A DNA stretch of 64,000 bases from Tetragonia tetragonoides (GCA_038025085.1 CM076152.1:39340501-39404500), one strand, 5' to 3'; positions 11,453-26,100 are shown, counted from the first letter of the stretch. Program-made: numbers and translations. The notes: generated from the sequence alone by a model not told the origin.

Positions 11453-12888
11453 TATGCTAAGATTAAGATGTTTTTTTCATCAAAAAAAAATTAAGATATT
11501 TAGTACATTAGGTCTCAAGTTCAAATCCTCCTCTATTATATATATATGTATATTCTACTAGCATTTGTCAGAACCAGTAGACATATGCGACTAAATCAAT
11601 CTTTCAAATTAAACAATACAAATTATTTTAATAGGTTTAGCAGATGTTTCAACAGGTTATAATTAATGGTTTGACACGTTTAATACCACACAAAAAGAAC
11701 ATGTTGATGAAAAAACATTATTGTACCTTTTTACTATTGAAGTTCATCAAGGCAAACATTGTTCGTTGATTACAACAGTTAGTTGTTAGGTTGGTTTGGG
11801 TGCGTGAGTGTCTAAGTGTGTTTAGCTTGGAAGAATTTCTAAGTACGTTTGGCTTGGACGAGTGTTCGAGTAGTGCATGGGTTAAGTTAGAGTTAACTTA
11901 AGCGAGTTGTACTATCCGCGTTCTCTTAATTAAAAAAGTAGTCTTTAAAATCCTTTGGGCCGTGATTTTTTATTCTTTGTAAGTTACAAAATATTTTTCA
12001 CGTAAATCATTATTGCTTTAATTCTAGTTCTTTTATACTTGTTTTAAATTCCGCAAATTCAGAGTAATACAATTCACCCTCTCTTAACTTCCTTGTGCTA
12101 CTAACAGAAAGTATATTGTTGCCACATACACAAATGTGTAATTCAGCATAAAGATAAACAAACAAGCTGACAATAATTGACAACGCCTTCAAAAGAATAT
12201 CGCTGAATTGATCCGACCTCATGTCCCTATGTGTAATGTTGCTCAATAAATTTTCTCCAACCACTTGGAAAGAAGAACTAAAGAAGTTTCAAACCTTTCT
12301 GCAATAAGCTTCTTGTTCTAAGAAGATACCTTAATGACTCAATCCATCTTGCCTAATTAATGATTTGTTTAAACGGGAGTTGTTATAGAGGCTTCTCGAA
12401 GGTCAGATTGACTGCTTTTATAGTATTACTAAGATCTTGAACAAGAGACATAATTAACTCAAGGTTTCAATACAAACGGTCATAAAACAGTAACAAACAA
12501 AAATACTCAAGGTACATATATATGTTCACCCCATATGCGAACATACATATCAAAAAAGTTACAACAAAACCGTGTTAAACAAGTTTTTGTAAATAAATAA
12601 TACTCCACATTGTCAATCTAACGTATACACAATTATATTGATATCCAACAATCTAACTTACACACCAGTTGAACCAAAATGGGTTGGTGGTTTTTTAGCC
12701 AGTTTGTTGGACAATTTGTATTGTTTGACCAGTTGACCATCCAACCATTCAAAATTTGGTGTTTGGTTATCAGCTTTTTCATTGGCTTTTTTGACCCAAC
12801 AATCTGAGTTACAAAAGGTTGGGTAGGGGTAGCTTTTGTAGTCAGCTTGTTGAATTATTATGTCAAATGACAATCTTAACCCAATACC

Positions 12889-12891
<3 letters not shown>
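11453..12891. other. Repeat-derived intergenic DNA
   Basis: It holds a SINE tail at about 11495-11560. A minus-strand frame (12010-12264) containing LREGELYYSEFAEF resembles translated LTR-retroelement noncoding sequence rather than a gene. No complete element or gene can be delimited. Confidence 0.4.

Positions 12892-12942
<51 letters not shown>
12892..12942. repeat. (ATA)17 microsatellite
   Basis: An ATA/AAT array followed by AT-rich sequence to about 13140. Confidence 0.9.
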
Positions 12943-15900
12943 TATTTTTTATTATTATTATATTATTATTATATAACATTATTACCATTAATAATTACTT
13001 AGAAACTAATGATTATTTAAATTAAATAATTAAATAAATAAATATAATTAATTTACATAATATATATTAAAAAATTTATAAATACTATTATTATTTTCAT
13101 AAATAATATTAATATATATAACTAATAATAATTATCAAATATTTTTATTGTTAACAATAATAGAAAGTTACTATCTCCATGTCCATATTGATCATTTTAC
13201 ACTAAATCAACTATCAATAATCAACTCACTTTACCAAACATCTTTTTACAATCAAATAGTCAAACCAGCTAGCACAACAAGTTGACAACAACCAACTAAC
13301 CAAACCAGCTACCAGCTACCAGCTGCGCTGCGTGCCAAACAAGGCTAATATCAAAAAACTCTCTTATGATGTGGCCTCGATCATCGGATCATATATGATG
13401 TATCACTTTTTTGTCCAGTAATATATCACCACAAGAGTACAAAAGGAGTAGATCATTAGACTCTGCGGACGGGATTACAATCTAAAACCTATCAATGTTA
13501 TGTGAAGCAACTCACTAACTTATACTCCGTATATGTTAGTCATCTCTCTCACATTCTCTAATACGGGACACTCAATTGTGGTTAATGTTTTTGCTTAATT
13601 ATAACGTCCATTATATATAGATTAATGTCCATTGTAGCTAGCTACTAGCTAGCACACAACAATGAATAATTATAATGCCCATTGTAGGTAGCACAGCAAC
13701 ACTGAATAATTAGTAGTATTAGTATGTGTACCTCACGCTTAGTCAAAACACAATCAAAACAAAGTTATCGCGCATGCATGGAATATTGGAATGAATTGGA
13801 CTAATGGAACCACACGAGAATTCTAGATATGATCATGATCAATATAAATTAAATTAATGTATATTGATATAGATCTAGTATATATAGGAGTAGTAGTTAT
13901 TTTCTGTTTTTTGTCTATGTAATTAAACTTCTGAATTTTTCACATCTCATAAACAGTTGAAACGATACCTACTTTGATTTGCCCATCCAAATTTACTTTA
14001 AAGGTAAGTAATTTTTTCGTTTTTTGATAGAACTCTTTAAAAGGTACGTAAGTAAATAATAGAGATGATTTTGGCAAAACAAGCTTTGTCTTGTCATGTC
14101 AATAACAATTTATTTTCGGATGTGAAACTTGCTGGTATATATTTATTAATTTACAAGGGCACTAGCTAGCTTGCCAATGAGGCCTTAGCTCATATGATCT
14201 GCATTTTGACCAATCTCTACTTTGATTACCAGAATTCGATCTTAATTGTCTTACTACTATAAAATATACTCCCTCCATTGAGTTTACGAGTTTTTGTATT
14301 TTACTAATTAGTAAGTTAAGGAGAAGGGTCGTATTTATGATTATTACTACTCGATTTCAGGTCGAGGCCCATGGAATGAGGGTAAATCCATTGAGTTATC
14401 ACCATAGGGCCTCACCTCTAATTGCTGAGGTAAAAGACAGTGTCGATTCTCGTTACCGATCTAAAAGAAAATGAGTTATTCATTTTATATGCAATCTACC
14501 TATAAATCTAGAATAGAAATGTCTTGTTTTTTTACAATAAAATGTCGTTATATCTTTAGCGAAGGCAATCTAATTATAATCTAAGAATCTTCAAAATGAA
14601 ATGTTTCAATATTTTTTCTTAAATAAATGTCTGTAGCAGCTTCCGAACAATATATATAGCCTATGGTGGGAGAAATTCAAAAAAAAAAAATTTATAAGTG
14701 TGTGAGTTCAAGTAATCTCGTCTGAAGTATTTAGGAACCTTTAACGCACACCTTGTAATCTTTGCCCCTAATTAATATAATAGTCTTCACCCCATAAATC
14801 TTGGATTAGAGGGGGTTGTTTATTTAAAATAGGTAATTACGAGTCGTGTAGAGCGACCGGACCGGATAGAGTAATAGATTGAAACAAAAATCTGCACGAG
14901 AACTATAGACAAAAAAGTTTTAGAGGATCCAAACACGGTCTCATATATCCTGTAAATCGAGGATGATGATGAGTATAGACAGCGTCGACCATCGTATCTT
15001 ACTAATCTATGCATGGAAGTTGTTATACCAGCTTTCTGTTTATGGAAAAATCTGAGATGATTAGCTCACGTTGGATTATTATTTTTGCAAGTTTACATCC
15101 CTATCTGGTATCTAGAAAGTGAGACTTAAGGACCAGTCCACTGTGGCTCTAATCCAATTAAAGATAAGGCTGTCATTGTCGTCTACACCATCAATATATA
15201 AATATATATTTATGAATATATATGATACACAAAAAAATAAGAAAAAGAAAAAAGAGAGATATTATTTTGAGAAGATCAATAGTGCATGCATGACCCCATC
15301 GGACCGGCAATTCTTTGCGATAATCTATAAAGATGTGTTGTTGTTTAATGATGTGGGTGCTTTGCTTCATTTCAACCTCACAATGGAGATAATTATTGTA
15401 AAGTAGGGCAAAATGGGAAGTTGAATTCCCAACAGATACTACTTCAAAGTCATTAAACTATGTGGTGGAACGGTGAAACTCATTCACCCTTAATTAAAGT
15501 TGAATATTTTAATCTTGTTATGGGTATGAAGTAGCTTTAAATTCATTGATCAATTATCCTATTTTTTGAAGTGTTTATCAACCAGTGTAGAAAATAGTCA
15601 TTGTCGTCGACGATGGATACCGTTGGTATGAACCAACAAAAAAAGTCATTAAACTAGCTAGTTGCAAAATTGGTTGTGCCAGGCCCTTGTTGTTAATGTC
15701 ATTGACCTTGGGTGATAGCGCACTGCGTATTCTCCACTTGTCCCCAACAATAATTTGAAATAATATCTCATTACCTACAAAAAGAGTGTCTTTCTTACAA
15801 TTTTAATAAAAATAAAAAAGTTTGTTAATGTCATAAAGCGGGTGTATCTATAGGTTTATACATACAGTATATGAAAAGTCGATAATCTGAATCCTCCTTT

Positions 15901-16700
15901 TCCAAAATATAAAAATTAAAACCTACATGTGCGCTAACCTATTTTAAATTCAGTCATCAATCACTCACATGAATCGTATTTTTGGAACAAAATTAAGATT
16001 ACTTGTTTCAAACCTAAGGAAAATGACATAGCTTAATTATGCAAAATCAAAGTACGTGAATTGAGAAAGGGTCAAAAATGTGTGGAGAATGGCAGTTTTC
16101 CAACATGGTGAGTGGAGTGAGGGAGACAAGTGACCAACTCCCTAGGCAACGGTGTTGGCCAAAATGGGAGAAAGTAAGAAAATGCATTTACAAACAATCT
16201 CATTTATTTTGTGCATAGTGAACATTACGCATTATTACAACTAATGTACGTACTTGTGTTTTATTTTCAAGACCAAGAAAAACCACGCCATGTGAATAAG
16301 ACTATAAGAGAGAAAAAAGGGGAAAACATAACCTTAGTTCCCACTCTAAAGATGTGGAAATTTCGCTTTCTCGTTAGTCATTCCTATCATCAATAGATCC
16401 ACCTTAGCTTCTTCAACCATCATCATATCATATCTCTAGCTTCTTTTTCCACTTTTTGTAGTACTAATACTTTTAAAATATATGGAATGATTAAGACTAG
16501 GTAGCAAATATAGGGGCAAATGAGGTACTTGGGGTGGGGAGCATAGTGGCGCATTCCCCACTCGTTCCCAATAATGATTTGGGATCGAATTTCATTACCT
16601 CAAAGGATAACTGGGCAATCGCAAAGCAAAACATACAGTATCGGATACAGCCATACTAGCAAAAGGTGCTTGGTCAAAATATTAATGAAGCTATCCCAAC
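12943..16700. other. Long gene-poor interval
   Basis: No ORF with protein-like composition was found on either strand. Near 13250-13345 CCAGCTACCAGCTACCAGCTG precedes GCCAAACAAGGC, which looks like the right end of a PIF/Harbinger-like MITE whose left end I could not place. Two similar fragments (TCCCCAACAATAATTTGAAAT near 15740 and TCCCAATAATGATTTGGGAT near 16566) suggest a dispersed repeat. Otherwise nothing is recognised. Confidence 0.45.
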
Positions 16701-19700
16701 AAGTTACAAATTCTCATAATCAAGATTTAAGCTACCCATGACGTTTACAATTGTACATCAGACTCACCCAAAAAGAAAAGAGAAAAATAAGAAAGAAGCT
16801 GTGGCTTTCTCTCAGCATCCACTGCAAATTGCAAAACATACTTCCTTGACAGTGTCGAGGGCACAATCAGTCGAAAACTGGCTTTAGTCATGCCAGAGTT
16901 TGAAGCAAAACTCGCCAGTTTAGTTCCATGCAAATACAACTCCATAAAACAATGTCTTCAACAACAGTGACAACAAAACATGAAGCCAGACAAGGAATAC
17001 GCAGTTACGCACTGCAGGCATATACTAGCAATGCCAAATGCCAACCACTTATCAGGCCGTGTTCATCTTTCATCCAAAAAAGAAAAGGCAGGCACAGTTC
17101 AATATTCAGATATGGTAGCAACTTAGCTTGGTGCATGCAGGATGCCGTTCTCAGTGACAAGGCAGCATCTCGATCAACAGCGACATACAAATGCAACAAA
17201 GAAACAAGGCGGGCAGAGGGAGAGCATACACGACAGAGAGCAGAGGGAAAGAAAGGGGGAAAGCCAGAAAGGTAGCTCATCAAATCTTACACAAAAAGCC
17301 TCTTTGTAAAGTAAGGTTGGGAGTAAGATCCCATACATCTGCTTCCCCAGCACCCCCACCTCCCGGTTCTTTTGGTCAAAGGCAGAAACCTTGTGAGAGG
17401 CTCTGCAGCAATAGTATAAGATAGTCATTTAAATCCACTACAGCAACTATAAGTTAGCATGGATAAAACTCAGCAGATGTGTAGGCATTCATGACTCAAC
17501 CAGAGATTGAAGCTAGTTTTCCTGTGCCCCAATTTGTAGTTTCAGACTCTTAATGATACATAGAGCAAGATTTCAGGAAATGCCTTTAAGGCAGGACAGT
17601 ATTAGAAAGTACAGAACGGAAGTTGCAAATCAGAAGGTGGAACTTAACATTGGAGATTCAGAAGTTCTATCTAGAGAGGAGAAAGCATTCAGTCAATTGA
17701 GTATTGGGTTAAGTAGTAGTGTAGTACTGATTAGCAATGACAAAATGAAGCAAAACCAGTAACACACTGACCAAGGACAAAGAGTGCGTGGTAAGAGAGT
17801 TAAGATTTCCAAGAGACATGATTATATAAATGTTTGACCCGTATCTGTCCACACAGTAGTTCTATTAGTGTGCGGTCATCAGAAGCCAAATATCACTGTT
17901 GGAGCATTAACTAAGGAATCCTCCAAATCTAGAAGGGCCCATCCATAATGCTCCAAACTATTGAACCTTTCATAAAGTTCTGTATCAAGACGTTCTTCCA
18001 CCATGTTATAACTACATTAACTACAGTAGTACCATAAATCATAGTTCTGGCAATGTTATATGCAATTTCCAGCAGCATGTATTTTTGGATTTGGGAATAT
18101 CTAGATGAAAAGGGATAAAGTGCATAGTTATTTTACAGTAGTGAGACAACTAGATTTTACTGAGATGAGAAGATTGAAATCTGATGGCATCACTTTTTTA
18201 TCCTTCAAAAGTATTTGAGAATAAAGGATGAAACTTTATGGCACAGTCCTGCTCAACACAAATCGATATTTTTCTGGCTTGAATTCCATCCACCGGAAAA
18301 TCCCAAGAGTTCAGCAATAAGTCTTCAAGGAAAGAAGATTATGGATACTGCACGAGTATAGGAAGCCCCTCTATCCCAACCCCCCAAGCCCTATCTTACC
18401 CTCACAATAGAACACTTGAACGAGATTGACACTTATGAAGCATCCACATATCCAAGGAAAAGTCCTAGGTGAAAGTAGAGTTTTGGGTTTTAACAAAAAT
18501 GCTCTGCCATAGACAACATGCTCTGGACAAAAGTGAGTCCTCGCATCTATCTGTGGAGTGAAGAGTGCATATGACAATGTGCTAGCCATAAAATAAACAT
18601 GGGTTTTCATCTCCAAATCCTTGTAGCCATCTTTTTGACCTCAGCTGGCCATCCCAAATTATAAGAGGCAAGTAGGTAGTAGATGGGTAAGACTTAGGAA
18701 GCACTACCCATTTGCATACACATAGATCTCCATAGTGTTAAATAGTTAGATGTTCCAACTAATATTGACAATATCCCATGTATAAATGACCACGAACCAA
18801 ACTTGTTTATGAACATATATACATGATATTCATTGTTCCATCTCTCCTATGCAATATTGAAACAATATCAGTAGCTTCTCAGACCTATTCCAGAAGAGCC
18901 CTAGTCAAATTCAAACATCATTGCTTACTACAAAATACATGGAAAAAGGGTAAAAATATAATCAGTAATACAGCAAATGAAGCCTAAATTTATATAACTA
19001 TAGAAACAAAGCCCCATGAATTAGAATATACAGTAAATGCTTCAGGTGGCCAGTAGAGATATAAATTCAAAGTACTTGTTCCTGACTTCCTTCTAGGTAT
19101 CACAAGGGGGAGAAAAACTCAGGTATGCTATTGAGGTTTTAGCTTTTGTGAATGATGAGAGAAAAAGACATACCACACAGGATGCAAGTTGGAGGCTCAA
19201 ACTCTTTGCAAACAGGTCAAGTAACCCATGCTGATGTGGATCTCCTTTCAAAAGACTCTTCCTTTGTCCTCATTATGATTAGAAAAAGTGCTACAATAAA
19301 TAAATAAGTGGCATAGTATTTACTGAGGCTGGACATTTACTGCACAATTTATCTACAGAAAAACACATCAAGAAAAGAAAGAAAAAATCAATTGAGCTCT
19401 ATGGTTCAGACAGAAAAACAAAAACATCATGAAACTAGAAACATCACTAGCCAGGGCTGTGGCCTGTAGGTAGGTCAGCAACTTATATAGTATGCCAAAA
19501 ATATTGCTTGTGGAATGTGAGGAAACACACAATGCTGATAGAAATTTACAATACCTTTCAAATATTGACACTTCTTAACCCAAATGGAAAAAAAGAAGAA
19601 ATGGGGATTTGAAAGCTTCACTTTTATCAATATCCATATATGCAAGAAATAGAACTCGATGTAATCTCAGAAAAGAAACAACAGCATAAGATATTTCCTT

Positions 19701-19761
19701 TTTACCTTTCTCATTTAGTTTCAGAAAAACTGTACAGCGGCAACATTGCCAGCATATATTA
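16701..19761. other. No gene recognised, downstream of the PORR gene
   Basis: Many short frames exist but none shows a domain or paired splice structure. Part of it may be 3'UTR or noncoding transcript of the minus-strand PORR gene. No TE ends were recognised. Confidence 0.4.
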
Positions 19762-21237
19762 CTACCAGATTTCAGGAGATGTGCTGCCTTGACCATCAAC
19801 AGTATAAGCACCTACTGAACTCCATAACTTCTTCTCTTCATTGATGTTCACTGGTTCACCATGCTCTTCATCACTGTCATCCTCATAAACATCAAAATCA
19901 GAATCATCCCAGTCAAACAGATTCTCAAGTCCATCATCTTCGTCAACATCATAAGGTCCCATATTTTGGTCAACTACAGCCACATGATGATCATTAATCA
20001 TGTAATCATCATTTGCTAAAGCCAATCTTTTATCTCGTCTTATTCTCTTCCCATCCCTGACCAACGCTAACAACCGCTCTTTTATTACAAGAGCTTCATC
20101 CTTCTGCGTGTGTTCGCCATGATCATCATAATCCTCCACCAAGAACACCGAGTCTCTCTGTCCCTTTAAGCTCACATAGAACAGCTCTGGGTGTCGCACC
20201 AGCATTCCCCTTAACTTATTGGGTAACCCAAATTCCTTTCTAAAATGTGTTAAATGGTCTACCAAAGTCCTCTTTTCAACTGTCATCCCCAAAATCTCCC
20301 TCACAACACAGCAAGCCCTCTTTTCTGCTTCAATAGATTTTTTGGAAAATTCGTCAATAGAAGTCTTGTACGGGCAAACATCCGGTAGGTCTCCAAATTT
20401 TACCAGAAAGTCATGATGACTTCTCTTCAAAGTCATTCCCTTTCTTAGTTTCACCAACTTGAATTTTAAAGGCCGGTCCACTATCAAATCTTGTTCCGGA
20501 GTTTTAAATTTGGGCAATGGATGGGCTAAGTCAGGATCCCAGGAAACAAGCTCAAGTGCATGGCCATAGGATGTATCAACCGTCTTGAATTTGTCAGGAT
20601 GCTCATTGCAAAGGCGAGATCGAAAATTGGGAGGTAGGCCAAGATCTGGGCCCAGATGGACAAGCTTGGTCAGAACAAGCCTTTTATGAGAAGACAGCAT
20701 GAGAAGCTTTTGAAGCCTGTTTGCCAACGTAACGGAAGCAGTTGATTTAAGATGAGCTTCTTGCATGGAAAGTGCTTCGGCAGCAGGGGTTAGACGGACA
20801 CACAATTGAGAATATGTTTTGATTGCATTCAGCGGTGTGGGTGGATATGGTATGTAAAAAAGCTCAAAAATTGTGGGATAACGTTCGATCATGGAGACAA
20901 CAGAATGAGGCTTTGCGAGGGATAAATAGTTACGGCATTTAGATAGAATGTGAAGGGGCATGTAGTGTTTCGGTTTTGAAAGAAGCAAGGTCCTAAGCTT
21001 TTGCACGAATCGGATCTTATTTTGCTTCACCACATGCCTATCGAGTGAGCGGTCTCGTACAAGTTTGGGAGCTGAGCAGCAAACGGATAAAGATGAGTTT
21101 TGTGATTTCCTGAGACAAGCAGATCTATTTACATCTCTATACATCCTATCTATGTTCGTTGGCGGTCGAAAGTCTAATTTGATGCCAAGGAAATCCCTCC
21201 CTCCTAGGGATGATGAAACTGGAAGAAGCAGTGCCAT
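19762..21237 (-). CDS. PORR-domain protein, organelle RNA splicing factor-like (WTF1-type)
   Basis: A single uninterrupted exon encodes 491 residues. The first ATG is at 21237; the frame is open six codons further upstream but starts there only with TTG. Residues 1 to about 60 are Ser/Arg-rich with few acidic residues, as expected of an organelle transit peptide. The plant organelle RNA recognition domain runs from about 70 to 400, opening with KIRFVQKLRTLL and containing RLTPAAEALSMQE, the DLGLPPNFRSRLC stretch, DRPLKFKLVKLRKGM and VEKRTLVDHLTHFRKEFGLP. From about 410 the tail is very acidic (DWDDSDFDVYEDDSDEE). Intronless genes of 400-500 residues are usual in this family, whose characterised members bind group II introns in plastids or mitochondria. 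The target intron and the organelle cannot be told from sequence. It appears intact. Confidence 0.92.
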   Translation of the reverse strand: MALLLPVSSSLGGRDFLGIKLDFRPPTNIDRMYRDVNRSACLRKSQNSSLSVCCSAPKLVRDRSLDRHVVKQNKIRFVQKLRTLLLSKPKHYMPLHILSKCRNYLSLAKPHSVVSMIERYPTIFELFYIPYPPTPLNAIKTYSQLCVRLTPAAEALSMQEAHLKSTASVTLANRLQKLLMLSSHKRLVLTKLVHLGPDLGLPPNFRSRLCNEHPDKFKTVDTSYGHALELVSWDPDLAHPLPKFKTPEQDLIVDRPLKFKLVKLRKGMTLKRSHHDFLVKFGDLPDVCPYKTSIDEFSKKSIEAEKRACCVVREILGMTVEKRTLVDHLTHFRKEFGLPNKLRGMLVRHPELFYVSLKGQRDSVFLVEDYDDHGEHTQKDEALVIKERLLALVRDGKRIRRDKRLALANDDYMINDHHVAVVDQNMGPYDVDEDDGLENLFDWDDSDFDVYEDDSDEEHGEPVNINEEKKLWSSVGAYTVDGQGSTSPEIW

Positions 21238-21254
21238 TTTCAGGCAATGTAACA

Positions 21255-22010
21255 AAGTAACTTAACAGAGTTTCCAGGATCAAGATTCTACAAATAACTC
21301 CAGGACATGCATATGGGATCAATAACTAATCAAAACGATTGATCGAAGTCCCATCCACAAGGAGTAACTGCACTAAAGGCTGATGGCCTGAGCAGCAGAA
21401 ACCAGATCACATTTCAAGTCTCACCTAAAAAAGAAACAATCCACAATGCAAATTAGGATGCAGATACAGTTCTGGGCAGTCAAAAACAGCTCATACACAC
21501 ACTCATTCAACCATAGAAACCCTTTAGAAATTGCTTCCTCATATATATGGGCAAGTAAAGGCCAGCATACATGAAGAAAGACACACATATTCTCTAATAT
21601 GCAGCTCTAATTCATGGTTAAAACTAGCTGTACTTCAAATCAGCAAACAAATATGAGCATGTAATGCATGAAATTGACTTGACAAGGTTTCATCTTTAGA
21701 CTCTGATGAGAAACACCGACAAATCATCAGAGCAAAATCAAGTATCAGGGATAAGGAAGGCCAGAAACAACCCATTTGGGCATTTTATCGAGCACTTGGT
21801 GGGCAACTAAAAAAATGAGCAGAGAAACCCAAATTCTAAAAGTAGGAGAGAGAGAGAGACGAGAAGTGGGCTTACCAGACATAGCTGTGGAGTTTGCTTA
21901 AAGATGTGCCCGAAATGTATAACTGCAAAATGTTTCACTTCAGGGTGTTTTGGTTTGAGACGAAGAGCCAAGAAGGGTTGGTCCGTTGGTTTAATGGTTT
22001 GTTCCAAAGC
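21255..22010 (-). other. Probable 5'UTR exons and leader intron of the PORR gene
   Basis: On the minus strand TATGTCTG followed by GTAAGCC near 21878 is a good donor, and TTTCTTTTTTAG near 21425 is a good acceptor. This suggests a noncoding first exon ending near 21878 and a second UTR segment running into the ATG at 21237. No protein is proposed. Confidence 0.45.
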
Positions 22011-22099
22011 ATTGGGTTGCTCACTGATGGTGGGAGTTAAACCTATTTAATCGCCAAACGGGGGCAAATCAGTAATAAATCATAACCCGAGGTTAGTCT

Positions 22100-23156
22100 T
22101 CTAAATGAAAGGACTTTTATACCCCTCGGGAGAAGTGAGCATGTTGATCCTCATCCGCATATCAGATTCGATCTGAACTTTTTATCCGAAAAGCGGATAT
22201 TTGCACTGTAAAAAAAGGGCGACACAAAGAGAAGCAGATATGGATCTGCATGTTTGAAAATGAATATCCAGTATCCGCTCAAAATTCGCAGCTAACATGA
22301 AAATAGTAAACGAGTAATACTTTTATTTTATTTTATTTTTGATAAAAAACGAGTAATACTTTTAGGCATTTGGCCATGTTATGAATTCTTATTTATCAAA
22401 ATATTTACTATTTGTTAGATTTATTAAACTTTAAATCTTGAAATTTACAAAATTTTACGTGGACCCAAAAAAACCGCTCACGGTGGTCCAAAAGACCAAA
22501 TCTTTTTGAGAAATTAGATTAAAAAAAAAATCTTCTTGAGAAATACCCTCCCTGTCTTAAATATTTGCACTATCTTTGCACCCAAAAAAATATCAATAAT
22601 TTAGGTCAATTTGATGCAATTTTTAAGGTTAAAAATAAAGTGAAAATGAAAATAAAATCGAATACGAATATCCGCTGATCCGATCCGATTAAATTAGATA
22701 TCTGTTTAAAGCGAAACGGATACGAATTGAGTTTTTGGCGATTCTACCCCTCAATTTGAACAAGCTTTTACCGCCCTTCCCTTTGTACCCAGACGCCTCT
22801 TTTCGAGTTGAGCAATCGCTCAACAGTTAACAGAGCAAGTGAATATTCTGAGGGCAAGACCCCAAATTCCATGTCCATGGAGACGATGTAGTAGACTACC
22901 AGCTATGAGTGTTGAATTGTTGATGAGAGACTTGGTCTTATTACTTCTCGAACCAAGTGATGAGTACCATTACATTTGCATGGATTAACTTTAAATTTTT
23001 TGAACTCCTAATGTGTACCAAAAACTTTCTATTATCGGCACTTAACTGTTGGAAAAATGACGGGACCAGCAAAATTGTATTCCTATGCACTAAGTGAAGC
23101 AAAACATATACTCCATATATACAACTCAACTGAACTGAGAAAAGATCACAACTGAA
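22100..23156. other. Intergenic with degenerate GGATATCCG-rich repeat
   Basis: Near 22140-22300 and again near 22650-22735 there are CGGATAT / ATATCCGC motifs like those filling the MITE at 47894-48261. This is probably an old, decayed relative about 600 bp long without identifiable ends. The rest is unique; 22780-22930 shows nothing codable. Confidence 0.4.
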
Positions 23157-26100
23157 CTAGTAGTAATCTTGAAGATACTCGTACTTCCAAAACTGATCAT
23201 ACAAAAGAGTACTAGCTGGGGACTCGGAGTAATGAAGCAGCTGATAGCAGTTTTCGCAAAAGTAACAAGGATTTTCTCCGGCCCATTTGTCATCCACCGT
23301 CACCTTTGTGGCTTTGTAGATATGACAGACGGAACACTTCTTCAAAATAGCTTTCGACTGATATACAAGCAATGGATAAGCTGCCCAGTTCTGTATATCC
23401 ACAGGGTGAATAAGTCTCATATCTCTGATTACAATCATATGCTTGCAGTCCCCCTGCAAACAATTCCATCGGCAACATAAGTTTCAAAAGTGTGTAATTT
23501 GTAAGGAAAGGACAGGAACGTATCACACATAAAACTCTAAAAATCAAGGAGGGGCGTGGCGTGGGTGGGACGATAATTTTCACTGGGACACTGAGGTTTG
23601 GTGATAGAATTTTACTTTACAACAGCGCCCTCAACTCTGGGTTCCTAGTTTGAAGCATTCTAAGGCTTGGCAGTTTGGCACAAATCCTTAAATATGAATT
23701 TTTTAGCATGGGCACTATATTGCAACTTGATGTGAAAATGGTTCTTTTAACTAATCAAACACCAGTAATAACCCATTCCTACATAATTTCCTAATGCTAG
23801 AGTATGGACACCAGCAGTATAAATGGCACCCCTTGAGATCCTAAGAAATTCATAGTCTCTCATATAAAAGGTCATTGTTAGAGGCACCTATGTAAAATAA
23901 TGCCAAACTTCAAGAGTTCAAGGGGCCTCATAAGTTTCAAATTTCAATAAAGATCATATTGAAAGAGTTCAACATGGTTTCTTAAGATTACCTGGTGGCA
24001 GTATAGATATCCAGCGCCAAGTCGAAATCCCAAGTCACAGAAACGAGTTCTTTGCATGTCAACTGATCTAAAATTAGGTAACTTTGATACTGGCTTGTCA
24101 TTTAACTGAACCTTCCGGGTCTTTCCTACACCAGATAGGATGCAGTCCCATTTCGCAAGTGCCTGTTCCTTGGAATTCCTAAGCCAATCAAGAATTGGCT
24201 CACTATAGTCAATGGAAGATGGGTCTCTTATGTCATTGCAGAAGACGTCCTACAGCAACAACAAAAAAAGATCATTTATAGATCAATTAGTCACCTTTGG
24301 AACGAACAAACAAAACATATTCTGCCACTTACTTCGATGAGAAAATATCCAGAAGGATCATGCTCTCCAGCTTTTTCCATAACCACATCCGTCACACAAC
24401 GAATCTTATCCCTCAGTTCAGTCAGGGCCTGACTTCCAATGACGAGCAACTCTTGTGTCTGCAAAGCAAAACACAGCTACGTTATAACATTCACAAGCCA
24501 TGTTACTCCGATCCTTCATTTCAACTCAAATACCCGTGTTAGACCCTCGATACTCCAACAAGGGTATCAACACTTGTCAGTTGACACTTCATTTCAGGCC
24601 AAAAAGTCTCAAAAAATTTCGAATAAGATGAGTCCAACACCTGGACACGTACCCACGATCAACACCCCAGCTTAGATGCTCTTTTGTAGGGAATTTTACA
24701 CCAACTGTGTGAAGAACGAGTAGACATCTATTCACTCTTCAGTACATGTCACTATGGCAGTATGTCACTAAACTTATAGCAAACAGAAAGTACAGAAACT
24801 CGTAGATATGGTATACTTCATCCATCCCAAATTTAAGTTCAGAAATTGACTTCGCACAGATATTACGGTTTAGGAAATTCAAGCCACATAACTAGGAGCT
24901 AAAGTGGGCTTATGTGAGTATTGAATGCTAAAGCAGACTATTACTTTGGAACCGGGAAACATTGTCTATATTGGACCTTCAATTGGGATGACGGCAGTAT
25001 ATTAAATTCCTTGAAGACATCCCTCAGTATACTTGTTCAGCTTCTACTTGTTTTAGATTGATTTCAAATTAGTCAATTTATCTTGTTCAGATCTCCAATA
25101 AGTACCAGTCTGTGGTGTTACAGAAAATGGTAATTACAGAGCGACAGTGAGTAATAGTATTAGTAACACCTGGTGAATAATTTTAGGAATGCAGGAAAGC
25201 GTCATAAAAGAAAGCAAGATCCTTCAAACTTTTAAATAATTCTTATCACAGGTCCAAGTCAACCACCACATTCTTCTTAAGCAGCTCGGAAGATCATGTT
25301 TACATATGAGACTTCGAAAGTCTGAAAATATGCTTGTAGCAACTCACAACTGCCATAACCAATTAACCAGAGTGAAATTGTGCAATGGTACCTTTTTTCC
25401 CGTATACTTGTTATGATAAACCTCAACACAGAGAACTACTTCTGGGTACTGAATTTGTACACATTTCCCGGTCAGTGAAGACTTAACCTGCACCAAATGA
25501 AACAGAACATGTTACAGACCTGAAAGTAAAAGTAGTTGAGAGGGGCCAGTTCAAAGAAAATAAAAAGAAAAACTATTTTGGTCACACTCAGTAAGATAAC
25601 ATGGGTATCCATGGTTTGCATGTTAATCCCATGGCCACTAAAGTTAATGACCAGGAAAACCTCCAATGGCCCTAAGGGGACTAGAACTTAGGACCTCTGG
25701 AACGTCACATTCAGTCATTTAAACATAAAGATCATCAATAGAACATCCTCGCACATGGCATATTCCACATTAGCAACATGTTCAAGGATAAGTTTTCTCT
25801 ACTCGCTGTAATGCACATGTAGTTAGTGCAGTAGGTTCCAAGTTGGATTTGTCAAGGTGAGAAGCCTTTGGTGCAATTCAATTTTGAAGATGCAATTATG
25901 TCCCTAATAGATGTGGTATGTGTTTCAAGAAAACGAAGCAGCACAACCATTAATGGCGCAGGAGTTACCATTTAAATTCAAACCAAATGACAATTAAGGA
26001 GTACTGCAAGTATGTCCTGCATTTTGTGTCATATTTCTAATTAACAACAATTGAATAAAATCCATATGGAGAGTCGTGACTTCTTTCCCCTATTCCAACC

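Noticed and set aside
12010..12264. 84-codon minus-strand frame with LREGELYYSEFAEF
   Set aside because: It looks like translated retroelement noncoding sequence; it has no ATG context or splice sites that would make a gene.
16745..17430. Overlapping frames of 65-115 codons on both strands
   Set aside because: None has a recognisable domain; composition is random-like and the frames compete on both strands.
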